DNA of 64,000 nucleotides from CADEEN01 sp963706685 (GTDB taxonomy: Bacteria > Pseudomonadota > Gammaproteobacteria > Burkholderiales > Burkholderiaceae_C). Position numbers and translations under genes: made by a program. Where the stretch lies: assembly GCA_963706685.1 (NCBI GenBank), contig CAVPMY010000016.1, forward strand, positions 143,536-207,535, in the 5' to 3' direction. Shown here piece by piece: positions 18,097-27,070 of the stretch; position 1 is the first letter of the stretch; each line of letters starts with the position of its first letter. Under the pieces are notes generated by a model. The model saw nothing but the letters and a program-made list of their open reading frames with translations. It ran no database searches and was not told the origin of the DNA.

Positions 18097-18581
18097 AGCC
18101 GTGTCGGATTCACCGGCCGCGCATCGAGCTCGTGGTGCCAGGCATCGGCCAGGACCAGAAAGAACGCCTGCCCGGTTTGGGCGCGTGCGAACTCGAAACC
18201 GTAGGCGCGCTCGCGTACGCTCAGCGTGTCGCCGCGCACGAGCGCCTGCTCATCGACCGTGCGTTGCGGCAACACGAGCACGAAACCTTCACGCGGCGTA
18301 CCCTGTCCCTCCCCGACAGGTTGCAGCGCCAATCGCACCATACCGGGCCGGTCGGCCGCCACCGCGAGCGTCTCGATGCGGTAGTCGCCCGCCGTCGGCG
18401 CCGGGTTTTGCGACGAACTGTTGCTCGACCCCTGGAGCGAGTTCGACGCACTGCCCGCGGCCGACGAGGTCGCACTCGACGCGCTCGACGCTGATCCCTC
18501 GGCGAACGCAGGCGCTGCCGACAGCGCGCCGAGCAGCCACGCAACGCTCAGGGAACGAAAAGCCAAGGCAAGAGGATTCAT
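18093..18581 (-). CDS. small secreted Ser-rich protein paired with DUF2145
   Basis: The 162-residue protein has a signal peptide (MNPLALAFRSLSVAWLLGALSAAPAFA) and then about 40 residues dominated by Ser, Ala and Asn, probably disordered. A compact domain with alternating hydrophobic strands follows (VRLALQPV, GFVLVLPQRTVDEQALVRGDTLSVRER, QAFFLVLADAWHHELDARPV). I do not recognise its family. The 4-bp overlap with the DUF2145 gene shows translational coupling, so the two exported proteins probably act together in the envelope. Confidence 0.65.
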   Translation of the reverse strand: MNPLALAFRSLSVAWLLGALSAAPAFAEGSASSASSATSSAAGSASNSLQGSSNSSSQNPAPTAGDYRIETLAVAADRPGMVRLALQPVGEGQGTPREGFVLVLPQRTVDEQALVRGDTLSVRERAYGFEFARAQTGQAFFLVLADAWHHELDARPVNPTRL

Positions 18582-18660
18582 TGGGAGGCTCCGAGATGGC
18601 CGCGGTCAGCGGCAGCTTGCTTGGGCCCGAGGATAACGCGCGTGGTTGCGACCAGCGTTT

Positions 18661-19416
18661 CTATCGGTGCTGCGCCGTCTGTCCGGCCCCCAGCGACAGC
18701 GCCGCCATCACCGCCAGCGGTGCGGTGTCGGCGCGCAGCACACGGGGCCCGAGGCTCACGGCGACAAAGCCGCACGCTGTCGCGAGCGCTTCTTCATCCG
18801 CGGTGAAGCCCCCTTCGGGGCCGCTGAGGGTGACGATCGACAGCGCGCTGTGGACATCGGCCGCGGCCACGGGCCACGGACTTGCGTCGCGCCAGCCGAG
18901 CAGCCAGCGGCGCTCGACGGCGCCGCACGCGTCGAGCGCGCCGAGCCAGTGGGCCAGGGTCTGCGGGGCGCGCACCTCGGGCACACGGTTGCGGCCACAT
19001 TGTTCGCAGGCCGCCACCGCGATGGCCTGCCAGTGGGCGCGGCGCTTGTCGGCGCGTTCGCCCGCCAGGCGCAGCACCGAGCGCTCGGACAGCAGCGGCG
19101 CAATCGCCGACGCGCCGAGTTCGGTGGCCTTTTCGACAACGAAGTCCATGCGCTCGGCGCTGGGCATGGCCAGCGCCAGGGTCACGGCCATCGGCAGCTC
19201 GCGCTCGATGGCGCGCTGCGAGATCACGCTGGCGCTGACCTCGCGCCGGGCCATCGTATCGATGCGCGCCGACCACTCGCCGCCGCGGCCATCGAACAGC
19301 GTCAGTTCGCTGCCAGGCTGCAGGCGCAGCACCTGGGCGTGGCGCGCGGCGGCAGCAGGCAGCGCGAGCGTGGTGCCGGCTTGCAGGGCGCTGTCGACGT
19401 ACAGGCGGTGCAGCAC
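18661..19416 (-). CDS. rsmE: 16S rRNA m3U1498 methyltransferase RsmE
   Basis: The start GTG 19416 gives MLHRLYVDSALQAGTTL, the usual RsmE N-terminus, and a 251-residue protein. The PUA-like N-terminal domain (HAQVLRLQPGSELTLFDGRGGEW) is followed by the SPOUT knot: MDFVVEKATELGASAIAPL, LSGPEGGFTADEE and SLGPRVLRADTAPLAVMAALS. RsmE methylates N3 of U1498 in 16S rRNA, using SAM. The start shares a G with the stop of the nucleosidase gene (TAGTG), so the genes are coupled; that neighbour handles SAM-derived products. Confidence 0.95.
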   Translation of the reverse strand: MLHRLYVDSALQAGTTLALPAAAARHAQVLRLQPGSELTLFDGRGGEWSARIDTMARREVSASVISQRAIERELPMAVTLALAMPSAERMDFVVEKATELGASAIAPLLSERSVLRLAGERADKRRAHWQAIAVAACEQCGRNRVPEVRAPQTLAHWLGALDACGAVERRWLLGWRDASPWPVAAADVHSALSIVTLSGPEGGFTADEEALATACGFVAVSLGPRVLRADTAPLAVMAALSLGAGQTAQHR

Positions 19417-20120
19417 TACGCCGTCCTGTCGCCGAGCGCCGCGCCGATGATCCTGCGCGTCAGGCCACTGGCCACCTCGGCGACGAAGCGCGAGAAGTCG
19501 ACGTGGGCGCTGTCGTCTGCGCGGTCGGAGATCGTGCGCATCACCGCGAACGGCCGCGCGAAGTCGTGGCAGACCTGGGCCACCGCGGCGCCTTCCATCT
19601 CGACGGCCAGGGCATCGGGCAGGTCGGCGCGCAGCGCAGCGCATTCCAGCGAGGTCGAGACGAAGCGGTCGCCGCTGACGACGAGCCCGCGGTGGACGGT
19701 GTGGCCGCTGGATTGCGCGGCGCGGGCGAGCCTGTCGCTCCAGGGCGCATCGGCGGCAAAGCGCGCCTTGCCGGTGCGCGGCACCTCCCAGCGTGGAAAG
19801 ATCGGCGAGGCGTCGAGGTCGTGCTGCAGCAGCAGGTCACCAATGACCACGTCGCCGACCTGCACCCCGTCGCCCAGGCCGCCGGCCACGCCGGTGAAGA
19901 GCACCGCGTCGACGTCGAAGCGGTCGAGCAGCAGCGCGCTGGTCGTGGCGGCGGCGACCTTGCCGATGCCGCACAGCACGAGCACCGCCTCATGGCCGTG
20001 CAAGCTGCCGTGGTGGAAATCGCGGCCGGCCACGCGCACGATGCGCGCGCCGTGCAGGTCGGCGTGCAGCGCCTGCAGCTCTTCGTGCATCGCGCTGACG
20101 ACAGCCACCCGCGCCGTCAT
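19416..20120 (-). CDS. 5'-methylthioadenosine/S-adenosylhomocysteine nucleosidase-like protein
   Basis: The start at ATG 20120 (MTARVAVVSAMHEELQAL) gives 234 residues. The phosphorylase/nucleosidase fold is shown by LCGIGKVAAATTSALLL, FTGVAGGLGDGVQVGDVVIG, the substrate-binding VEMEGAAVAQVC (ribose-binding Glu) and the catalytic Asp in ISDRADD. Such enzymes cleave adenine from methylthioadenosine and SAH, recycling products of SAM-dependent reactions. The family includes purine nucleosidases with other substrates, so the exact substrate is probable only. It overlaps rsmE by one base. Confidence 0.85.
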   Translation of the reverse strand: MTARVAVVSAMHEELQALHADLHGARIVRVAGRDFHHGSLHGHEAVLVLCGIGKVAAATTSALLLDRFDVDAVLFTGVAGGLGDGVQVGDVVIGDLLLQHDLDASPIFPRWEVPRTGKARFAADAPWSDRLARAAQSSGHTVHRGLVVSGDRFVSTSLECAALRADLPDALAVEMEGAAVAQVCHDFARPFAVMRTISDRADDSAHVDFSRFVAEVASGLTRRIIGAALGDRTA

Positions 20121-20155
20121 GCCCAGGCGATGCGTTGGGTCTTCATGCGCAGAGC

Positions 20156-21835
20156 CTACTTCGAGGCCGCGTCCCGCAGTTCGCGGCGCAGGATCTTGCC
20201 GACCGGCGACTTCGGCAGCTCGGCGCGGAACTCGACGCTGCGCGGCCGCTTGTAGCCGGTGAGGTTGGCCTCGCAATAGGCCTTGACGTCGGCCGCGGTG
20301 ATCTTGTCGTCCTTCTTGACGATGACCACCTTGACCGCTTCGCCGGCCTTGTCGTCGGGCACGCCGACCGCGGCGCATTCGAGTACGCCGGGCATCTGCG
20401 TGATCACTTCCTCGACTTCGTTCGGATAGACGTTGAACCCGGAGACGAGGATCATGTCCTTCTTGCGATCGACGATCTTGAAGTAGCCGCGCTCATCGAC
20501 GACGCCGATGTCGCCGCTGCGAAAAAAGCCGTTGGCGGTCATCACCTTGGCCGTCTCGTCGGGCCGCTGCCAGTAGCCGGCCATGACCTGCGCGCCGCGG
20601 ATCGCGATCTCGCCCGGCGTGCCCATCGGCACCTCGTTGCCATCGTCGTCGAGCAACGCCAGCTCGGTGCCGGGCATCGGCAGCCCGATGTTGCCGCTGT
20701 AGGTGGTGCTGTCGACCGGATTGCAGGTCGCTGACGGAGAGGTTTCGGACAGGCCGTAGCCCTCGACGATCGGGCAGCCGGTCTTTTCCAGCCACAGCTT
20801 GGCGGTCGCACTCTGCACCGCCATGCCGCCGCCGACACTGATCTTCAGCGACGACCAGTCGACTTTCGAGAAGTCCGGGTGATGGGCCATCGCGTTGAAC
20901 AGCGTGTTCACTGCCGGGAAGCTGTGGAACTTGTGCTTCGACAGCTCGCCCAGCATGCCCGCGATGTCGCGCGGGTTGGCGATCAGGATGTTGCAGCCGC
21001 CCATGCGCAGGCCCAGCATCATGTTCGAGTTGAAGCCGAAGATGTGATAGAGCGGCAGTGCGCAGACGGTGACGATCTGCTCGCCGGGCGGAATCTTCTT
21101 CAGTGCCGGCTGGTACCAGGCCTCGGCCTGCAGCATGTTGGCCATCAGGTTGCGGTGCAGCAGCACCGCGCCCTTGCTGACGCCGGTGGTGCCGCCGGTG
21201 TACTGCAGCACCGCAATGTCGTCGGGCCCGATCGACGGCGCCGTGTAAGGCTTGTTGCGGCCTTGCGCAAGGGCATCGCCAAAGCGCACCGCACCCGGCA
21301 GGTTGAAGGCCGGCACCATCTTCTTCACGTTGCGCACGACATGGTTGACGATCGTGCCCTTGATCAGGCCCAGCATGTCGCCCATCGCGGCGATGACGAC
21401 CTTCTGGGTCGGCACCGCGCCGATGACCTGCTGCAAGGTGCCGGCGAAGTTCTCGAGGATGACGATCGCCTTGGCGCCCGAGTCCTTGAGCTGGTGCTCC
21501 AGCTCGCGCGGCGTGTACAGCGGGTTGACGTTGACGACGACGTAGCCGGCGCGCAGGATGCCGGCCACGGCCACCGGGTATTGCGGCACGTTGGGCATCA
21601 TGATGGCCACGCGGTCGCCACGTACCAGGCCCAGGCCCTGCAGGTAGGCCGCGAAGGCTCGCGAGACATCATCGACCTGGCCGAAGCTGATCGACTTGCC
21701 CATGAACTTGTAGGCCGGCAGGTCGCGGTACTTGCGAAAGCTTTCTTCGAGCAGCGCGATCAACGACGGATAGACATCTGTCTTCACCTCTGCCGGCACG
21801 CCGGCAGGGTATTGCTTGAGCCAGATCTTTTCCAT
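20156..21835 (-). CDS. fadD: long-chain fatty-acid-CoA ligase
   Basis: The start MEKIWLKQYPAGVPAEV at 21835 is the normal FadD N-terminus and gives 559 residues. This ANL-superfamily enzyme activates fatty acids to acyl-CoA through an acyl-adenylate. Motifs: P-loop YTGGTTGVSKGA, GYGLSETSP, SGDIGVVDERGYFKIVDRKKD, and the C-terminal catalytic Lys in KSPVGKILRRELRD. It is cytoplasmic or membrane-associated. It is 35 bp upstream of the nucleosidase gene on the same strand and may share its transcript. It provides acyl-CoA for beta-oxidation. Confidence 0.95.
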   Translation of the reverse strand: MEKIWLKQYPAGVPAEVKTDVYPSLIALLEESFRKYRDLPAYKFMGKSISFGQVDDVSRAFAAYLQGLGLVRGDRVAIMMPNVPQYPVAVAGILRAGYVVVNVNPLYTPRELEHQLKDSGAKAIVILENFAGTLQQVIGAVPTQKVVIAAMGDMLGLIKGTIVNHVVRNVKKMVPAFNLPGAVRFGDALAQGRNKPYTAPSIGPDDIAVLQYTGGTTGVSKGAVLLHRNLMANMLQAEAWYQPALKKIPPGEQIVTVCALPLYHIFGFNSNMMLGLRMGGCNILIANPRDIAGMLGELSKHKFHSFPAVNTLFNAMAHHPDFSKVDWSSLKISVGGGMAVQSATAKLWLEKTGCPIVEGYGLSETSPSATCNPVDSTTYSGNIGLPMPGTELALLDDDGNEVPMGTPGEIAIRGAQVMAGYWQRPDETAKVMTANGFFRSGDIGVVDERGYFKIVDRKKDMILVSGFNVYPNEVEEVITQMPGVLECAAVGVPDDKAGEAVKVVIVKKDDKITAADVKAYCEANLTGYKRPRSVEFRAELPKSPVGKILRRELRDAASK

Positions 21836-21968
21836 CGCGCGTTCCCTGGGGCTTGACGGAGGATTGTCGGCAGTGCGCTGCACAGCGGCATCAGGGGATT
21901 CGATAGCGATGCGGCCTCAGCGGCAGACCTTCGCCGCCACCATCACGCAGCAACGGCCGCCGCAGGTT

Positions 21969-24277
21969 TCAGAAGCTGGCCTTGAATTGCACGCCCCAGG
22001 TCCGCGGCTCGTTGATGAAGCCGGTGTTGTTGTTGAAGTCGATGCCGCCGACGACGCGAATCTGGTCGGTGATGTTGCGGCCGAACAGCGCCGCCTCGTA
22101 TTTGCCGTTGCCCCAGATGTAGCCGACGCGCAGTCCGCCTTCGGTCAGCGCCTTGCCGGTGAACTCCTTCGATTCATAGAGGAAGAAGTTGATCTTGCTG
22201 CGGTAGACCCAGTCGGTCAGCACATACCACTCGCCGTTGGGCGTGGGCTGCGAATAACGCAGGCTGAAGTTGACGGTGGTCTTGGGCGCCTGCGGCAGCG
22301 GGTTGCCGTCGATGAAGGCCGCCGTGCCCGGGCCGCCGGGCTGCGGGTCGGTGACCGTGCACTGCGCGCAGACGGCAACGCTGAGGTTCTTGTCCCTGAT
22401 CTTGGTGTCGTTGTAGCCCACGCCCAGAGACGCCAGCAGGTTGTTGGTGATCAGCGCCTGCATGTCGAGCTCGAAGCCCGAGCCGGTGGCCTTCTTCACC
22501 GGCAGCAGGATGTTGGCATTGTTGGCGCCGCCGACGGCCGTGACCTGCAGGTCCTTGACACGCGTAGCTGAAGACGCCGAAGTTGACGCGCGCGCGCCGG
22601 TCCAGCAGATCGGCCTTGACGCCGACCTCGAACGAGGTGTTGTTTTCCGGCCCGGTTACCGACTGACCGTTGAACGGGCCCGCACCCTGGATGCTCGAGC
22701 CGCGGAATCCCGTGGCGGCGCGCGCGTAGAGGTTGACGTCCTTGTTGAGCGCATAGGTGCCGCTCAAGTCCCAGTTGGTCTTCTTGTCGTCGGTGCTGGC
22801 GCTGATCGGACCTTGAGCGGCCAACTCGGCCAGCGTGCACTTGAGCGAGAGCACACAGGGCACGAAGGCGCTGAACTCATAGGCTTCGACGTTGAAGTCC
22901 TTCTTGTCCTGCGTGTAGCGCAGGCCGCCGCGCAGCTTCAATTGCGGCGTCACGGTGTAGTTGATGGCACCGAACAGGGCCCAGGCCTTGTTCTTCTGGC
23001 GCACGCGTTCGAACCCGTCCTGTGCACTGGCGTTGGGCGTGTCGTAGCTGAAGCTGTCGATGCGGTAGTCCTCGTCGAAGTAGAAGACGCCGGCCTGCCA
23101 GTCCAGAGGGCCCTTGCTGTCGGATTCGAGGCGCAGCTCCTGCGTCAGCTGACGGTGCTTGGGCATCCCGTCGGCGGTTTCGGAGGAGAACGGAATGAAG
23201 CCCGGTCCGCTCACGGGCGTGAACTGGTTGCCGAAGCCGCCGTCGATGTCGCCGCGGCTGAGCGTCTTGACCGTCTCGTAGCCGGTGATCGAGTACAGCG
23301 CCAGGCCTGGCGCGAGGCCCCAGCGCAGGCGCAGGTTGGCGCCGTAGTTCTGCAGCTCCGCCTCATTCTTGCCGTCGGTCGAGATCTTCTTCGGATCGAA
23401 GCCGCTGACCAGTTCGTTGCTGCCGGTGCGGATGATGTTGGCGCGAAACAGCCGCGCCGAGCCGTTGTAGTCGCGCCCATGCACATTGGCCAGGATGCTC
23501 AGGTCCTTGCTCGGTTCGACGAGCCACTGCACGCGCACGGCCGAGTCGCGGTAGCCTTCCAGGTCCTGCGTCAGGCCGTCTGTGAACGTGTTCTCGACCC
23601 AGTCGCTGCGCGTCTGGTTCATCAGCGAAATGCGCAGTGCGCGAGTCGGAACTCGTCGGCACGTTGAGCGCGCCTTCGAGGTTGACCGTCGAGAAGGTGC
23701 CGGCCGAGAGGCTGCCGTAACCCTCGAACTTGCCCTGCACCGGCCGGTTCGACTCGAACTTGACCACGCCCGCCGGCGTGTTGCGGCCGAACAGGGAGCC
23801 CTGCGGGCCGCGCAGCACTTCCACGCGCGCCAGATCGAAGGCCGGGAAGCCCTTCAAGATCGGGTTTTCCTGCACCACATCGTCATAGACCAGCGACACC
23901 GGCTGCGAGGCGTTGAGTCGGAAATCGGTGTTGCCGTAGCCGCGGATGTAGAAGCGCGGGAAGGCGCGGCCGAACGATGACTCGATGTTCAGGCTCGGCA
24001 CGCGGCCGGAGAGCATGCGCACGTCCTGACCGCTGGTGTTGAGCACGTCGAGCAGTTCGGAGGGCAGCACGCTGACCGAATTCGGCACCTGCTGCGCGTT
24101 CTCGGTGCGGCGCTCGGCCGTCACCGTGATCGTCTGCAACTGACCGGGCTCGGGGGCCGTCGACGGGCCTGCGGTCTGCGCCAGGGCAGCGCCGCTGACC
24201 GTGCCAAGGGCGGCGAGCGCGGCGGCGGCCATCACAGAATGGTGCGAGGGCAAATGACGGGCGATCGAACGGTGCAT
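21969..24277 (-). CDS. TonB-dependent outer-membrane receptor (two +1 frameshifts)
   Basis: Starts at ATG 24277 after a GGAGGA ribosome-binding site, with signal peptide ending ALA at about residue 33. The TonB box region (QTITVTAERRTENAQQVP), plug domain (YIRGYGNTDFRLN, VEVLRGPQGSLFGRNTPAGVV) and 22-strand-type barrel end in the terminal aromatic FKASF. The frame shifts by +1 near 23641 (DSR to ALRISLMNQ) and again near 22563 (FSY to RVKDLQVTA). Removing one base at each restores a receptor of about 768 residues. The N-terminal style resembles receptors for catechol-like or plant-derived ligands, but the ligand is unknown. It is divergent from the PhyH gene, which is also broken. Confidence 0.87.
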
Positions 24278-24348
24278 GACTCCTCCAAGGGGTGCGTGAC
24301 GAACAAGACTGCACACCATCGCGCCGATCGGCGCGATGATCCAGCCCT

Positions 24349-25235
24349 TTGCAGCATCGTCGTTTTGCAACGCTTGTGCCAACCGTATTGACCCGCGATC
24401 AGCTCGACACCTGGCGCCGCGACGGCGTGCTGGTCTGGCCCGGCTTTGCCGCGCCGGACGCCCTCGACACGCTCAAACAGCGCGCCCACGAAATCGTCGC
24501 GGCCTTCGAGCCGGGCCCGGCCGATGTACCCGTTTTCTCGTCGCGCGACCGCGCGCGCTCGAGCCAGCGTGCGCTGGTCGAATCCGCTGGCCAGGTGCGC
24601 TGCTTCTTCGAGGAGGAGGCCTTCGACGCCGAGGGCCGCCTCGTCGTCGACAAGGCGCGCGCCATCAACAAGATCGGCCACGCGCTGCACGACCGTGACG
24701 ACGCTCTTCAGCCGCTTCTCGCGCGACCCGCGCCTGGCCGCGCTGGCAGACGACCTCGGTGTGGCCGAGCCGCTGCTGGTGCAGTCGATGTTGATCTTCA
24801 AGCAGCCGCGCATCGGCGGCGAGGTGGTCTGGCACCAGGACGCCAGCTTCCTGATGACCGAGCCGACGAGCGTCATCGGGCTGTGGTGGGCGCTCGAAGA
24901 CGCCACGCTCGACAACGGTTGCCTTTGCGTTGCACCGGGCGGGCAGCGCGGGCCGTTGCGCGAGCGTTTCGTGCGCCGCGGCGACGGCTTCGATGACCGA
25001 GCCGCTCGACGACACGCCCTGGCCGAGCGGCGAGGCCACGCGCGCGCTCGACGGTCAAGGCCGGCACGCTGGTGGTCTTCGACGGCTTGCTGCCGCACTG
25101 CCAGCGCGCCGAACCGCTCGGCGGCATCGCGCATGGCCTACTCGCTGCACATCGTCAGCGGCCGCGCCGCCTGGTCGCCGCTGAACTGGCTTGCAGCGCA
25201 GCGCCGACGATCCGGCGCGCGGCTTCGTCGCCTGA
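24349..25235 (+). pseudogene. phytanoyl-CoA dioxygenase (PhyH) family protein, five +1 frameshifts
   Basis: The pieces begin QHRRFATLVPTVLTRDQLD (TTG 24349; GTG 24376 is another option) and end GFVA at TGA 25235. PhyH enzymes are Fe(II)/2-oxoglutarate dioxygenases. The facial triad is visible across frames: WHQDASF supplies His and Asp, and LLPHCSAPNRS the distal His. YSLHIVSG follows. Frame changes by +1 occur near 24703, 24993, 25053, 25101 and 25191. Taking out one base at each gives one continuous protein of about 293 residues, and the length (3n+2) agrees with five extra bases. No internal stop other than those caused by shifts is needed. Either real decay or poor local sequence; it is divergent from the broken TonB receptor. 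Confidence 0.75.
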
Positions 25236-25307
25236 GTATGGGTGTCCACGCCGAACAGGGACAGCGCGTGTGACGCTACGCCACCGCCCCGACCCCGCCG
25301 ACCAGAG

Positions 25308-26747
25308 TCACTCGACGGCCTTGACCATGTCCTCGACCACCTTCTTGGCGTCGCCGAAGACCATCATCGTCTTGTCCATGTAGAACAGTTCGTTGTCCAG
25401 GCCGGCGTAGCCGGCGGCCATCGAGCGCTTGTTGACGATCACCGTCTTGGCCTTGTAGGCCTCGAGGATCGGCATGCCGTAGATGGCGCTGCCCTTGGTC
25501 ATGGCGGCCGGGTTCACGACGTCGTTGGCGCCGAGGATGATGGCCACGTCGGCCTGGCCGAATTCGCCGTTGATGTCTTCCATCTCGAAGACCTGGTCGT
25601 ACGGCACTTCGGCTTCGGCCAGCAGCACGTTCATGTGGCCGGGCATGCGGCCGGCCACCGGGTGAATGGCGTACTTGACCGTCACGCCCTTGTGGATCAG
25701 TTTTTCTGCCAGTTCCTTGACCGCATGCTGCGCACGCGCGACCGCCAGGCCGTAGCCGGGCACGATGATCACCGTCTCGGCGTTGCCGAGCACGAAGGCC
25801 GCGTCGTCGGCGCTGCCGCTCTTGACGTTGCGCTGAGCACCGCCGCCGGCCACCGCGGCGGCGGTTTCACCGCCAAAGCCGCCGAGGATGACGTTGAAGA
25901 ACGAGCGGTTCATCGCCTTGCACATGATGTAGGACAGGATCGCGCCCGAGCTGCCGACCAGCGAGCCGGCGATGATCAGCATCGAGTTGTTCAGCGAGAA
26001 GCCGATGCCCGCCGCCGCCCAGCCCGAGTAGCTGTTGAGCATCGACACCACCACCGGCATGTCGGCGCCGCCGATCGGGATGATGATCGTCACGCCGATG
26101 ACGAAGGCCAGTGCCAGCAGCAGCGCGAAGTCCATCTTCGACTCGCTGTGGGTGTAGCCGACGATGAAGAACAGCATCGACAGACCGAGCACCGCATTGA
26201 GGATGTGCTGGCCCTTGAACTGCACCGGCGCGCCTTGGAAGAGCCGGAACTTGTAGGTGCCCGAGAGCTTGCCGAAGGCGATCACCGAGCCCGAAAACGT
26301 GATCGCGCCGATGGCCGCGCCGAGGGCGAGTTCGAGCCGGTTGCCGGGCGGGATCGCACCGCCGACGCCATCGACGGGCTTGCCGGTGATGCCAAAGGCC
26401 CACGGCTCGACGACCGCGGCAATGGCGATGAACACCGCGGCCAGGCCGATCATGCTGTGGAAGAAGGCCACCAGCTCGGGCATCTTGGTCATCTCGACGG
26501 TGCGCGCGCGCCAGGCCCCATAGGCGCCGCCGGCGACCAGGCCGAGGATCACCCAGCCCAGGCCGAGCGGCGAGCCCGCGGCGAGTTTGACGATCAGCGC
26601 CGCGGTGGTGAACATGGCAATCGCCATGCCGGCCATGCCGAACAGGTTGCCGCGGATCGAGGTCGTCGGGTGCGACAGGCCCTTGAGTGCCTGGATGAAG
26701 CAGACGCTGGCGACGAGGTAGAGCAGCGTGACGACGTTGAGACTCAT
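25308..26747 (-). CDS. pntB: NAD(P) transhydrogenase subunit beta
   Basis: The 479-residue protein starts MSLNVVTLLYLVASVCFIQAL at 26747. The first half holds about nine transmembrane helices forming part of the proton channel (domain II). The second half is the NADP(H)-binding domain III, with VIIVPGYGLAVARAQHAV, HPVAGRMPGHMNVLLAEAEVPYD, and the conserved GANDVVNPAA and KRSMAAGYAGLDNELFY segments. With PntAa and PntAb it couples hydride transfer between NADH and NADP+ to proton movement across the inner membrane, supplying NADPH. Its start overlaps the pntAb stop (ATGA). Confidence 0.96.
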   Translation of the reverse strand: MSLNVVTLLYLVASVCFIQALKGLSHPTTSIRGNLFGMAGMAIAMFTTAALIVKLAAGSPLGLGWVILGLVAGGAYGAWRARTVEMTKMPELVAFFHSMIGLAAVFIAIAAVVEPWAFGITGKPVDGVGGAIPPGNRLELALGAAIGAITFSGSVIAFGKLSGTYKFRLFQGAPVQFKGQHILNAVLGLSMLFFIVGYTHSESKMDFALLLALAFVIGVTIIIPIGGADMPVVVSMLNSYSGWAAAGIGFSLNNSMLIIAGSLVGSSGAILSYIMCKAMNRSFFNVILGGFGGETAAAVAGGGAQRNVKSGSADDAAFVLGNAETVIIVPGYGLAVARAQHAVKELAEKLIHKGVTVKYAIHPVAGRMPGHMNVLLAEAEVPYDQVFEMEDINGEFGQADVAIILGANDVVNPAAMTKGSAIYGMPILEAYKAKTVIVNKRSMAAGYAGLDNELFYMDKTMMVFGDAKKVVEDMVKAVE

Positions 26748-27058
26748 TTCTTGTCTCCCGCCGGCTTCTTCTCTTTCTTCTTGAACATCTCCAGCATGCG
26801 CCGCGTCACCAGGAAGCCGCCGAAGATGTTCACCGACGCCAGTGCGACCGCCAGCACGCCCATGCCCTTGCCGAGCCAGGTTTCGGTGAGCGCCGCGGCG
26901 AGCATCGCGCCGACGACGACGATCGCGGAGATGGCGTTGGTCACCGCCATCAGCGGTGTGTGCAGCGCCGGCGTGACCGTCCAGACGACGTGGTAGCCGA
27001 CGTAGATGGCCAGCACGAAGATGATCAGGTTGAGGATGGTGGGGGAAACGGCGTCCAT
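26744..27058 (-). CDS. pntAb: NAD(P) transhydrogenase subunit alpha part 2
   Basis: This 104-residue membrane subunit (MDAVSPTILNLIIFVLAIYV) has three hydrophobic helices. It corresponds to the C-terminal membrane part of E. coli PntA, which in many Betaproteobacteria is encoded separately. TPALHTPLMAVTNAISAIVVVGAM is the conserved channel segment, and the basic tail (FKKKEKKPAGDKK) is cytoplasmic. It is between pntAa (12 bp upstream) and pntB (4-bp overlap). Confidence 0.94.
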   Translation of the reverse strand: MDAVSPTILNLIIFVLAIYVGYHVVWTVTPALHTPLMAVTNAISAIVVVGAMLAAALTETWLGKGMGVLAVALASVNIFGGFLVTRRMLEMFKKKEKKPAGDKK

Positions 27059-27070
27059 TTGTTGTTGCTC

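Noticed and set aside
17864..20262. Two long plus-strand frames opposite the DUF2145, rsmE and nucleosidase genes
   Set aside because: They are shadows of conserved minus-strand genes and are rich in Arg, Ala and Pro.
25242..26996. 584-residue plus-strand frame over pntB
   Set aside because: It is antisense to the transhydrogenase beta subunit, with no motif and an unusual His/Asp-rich composition.
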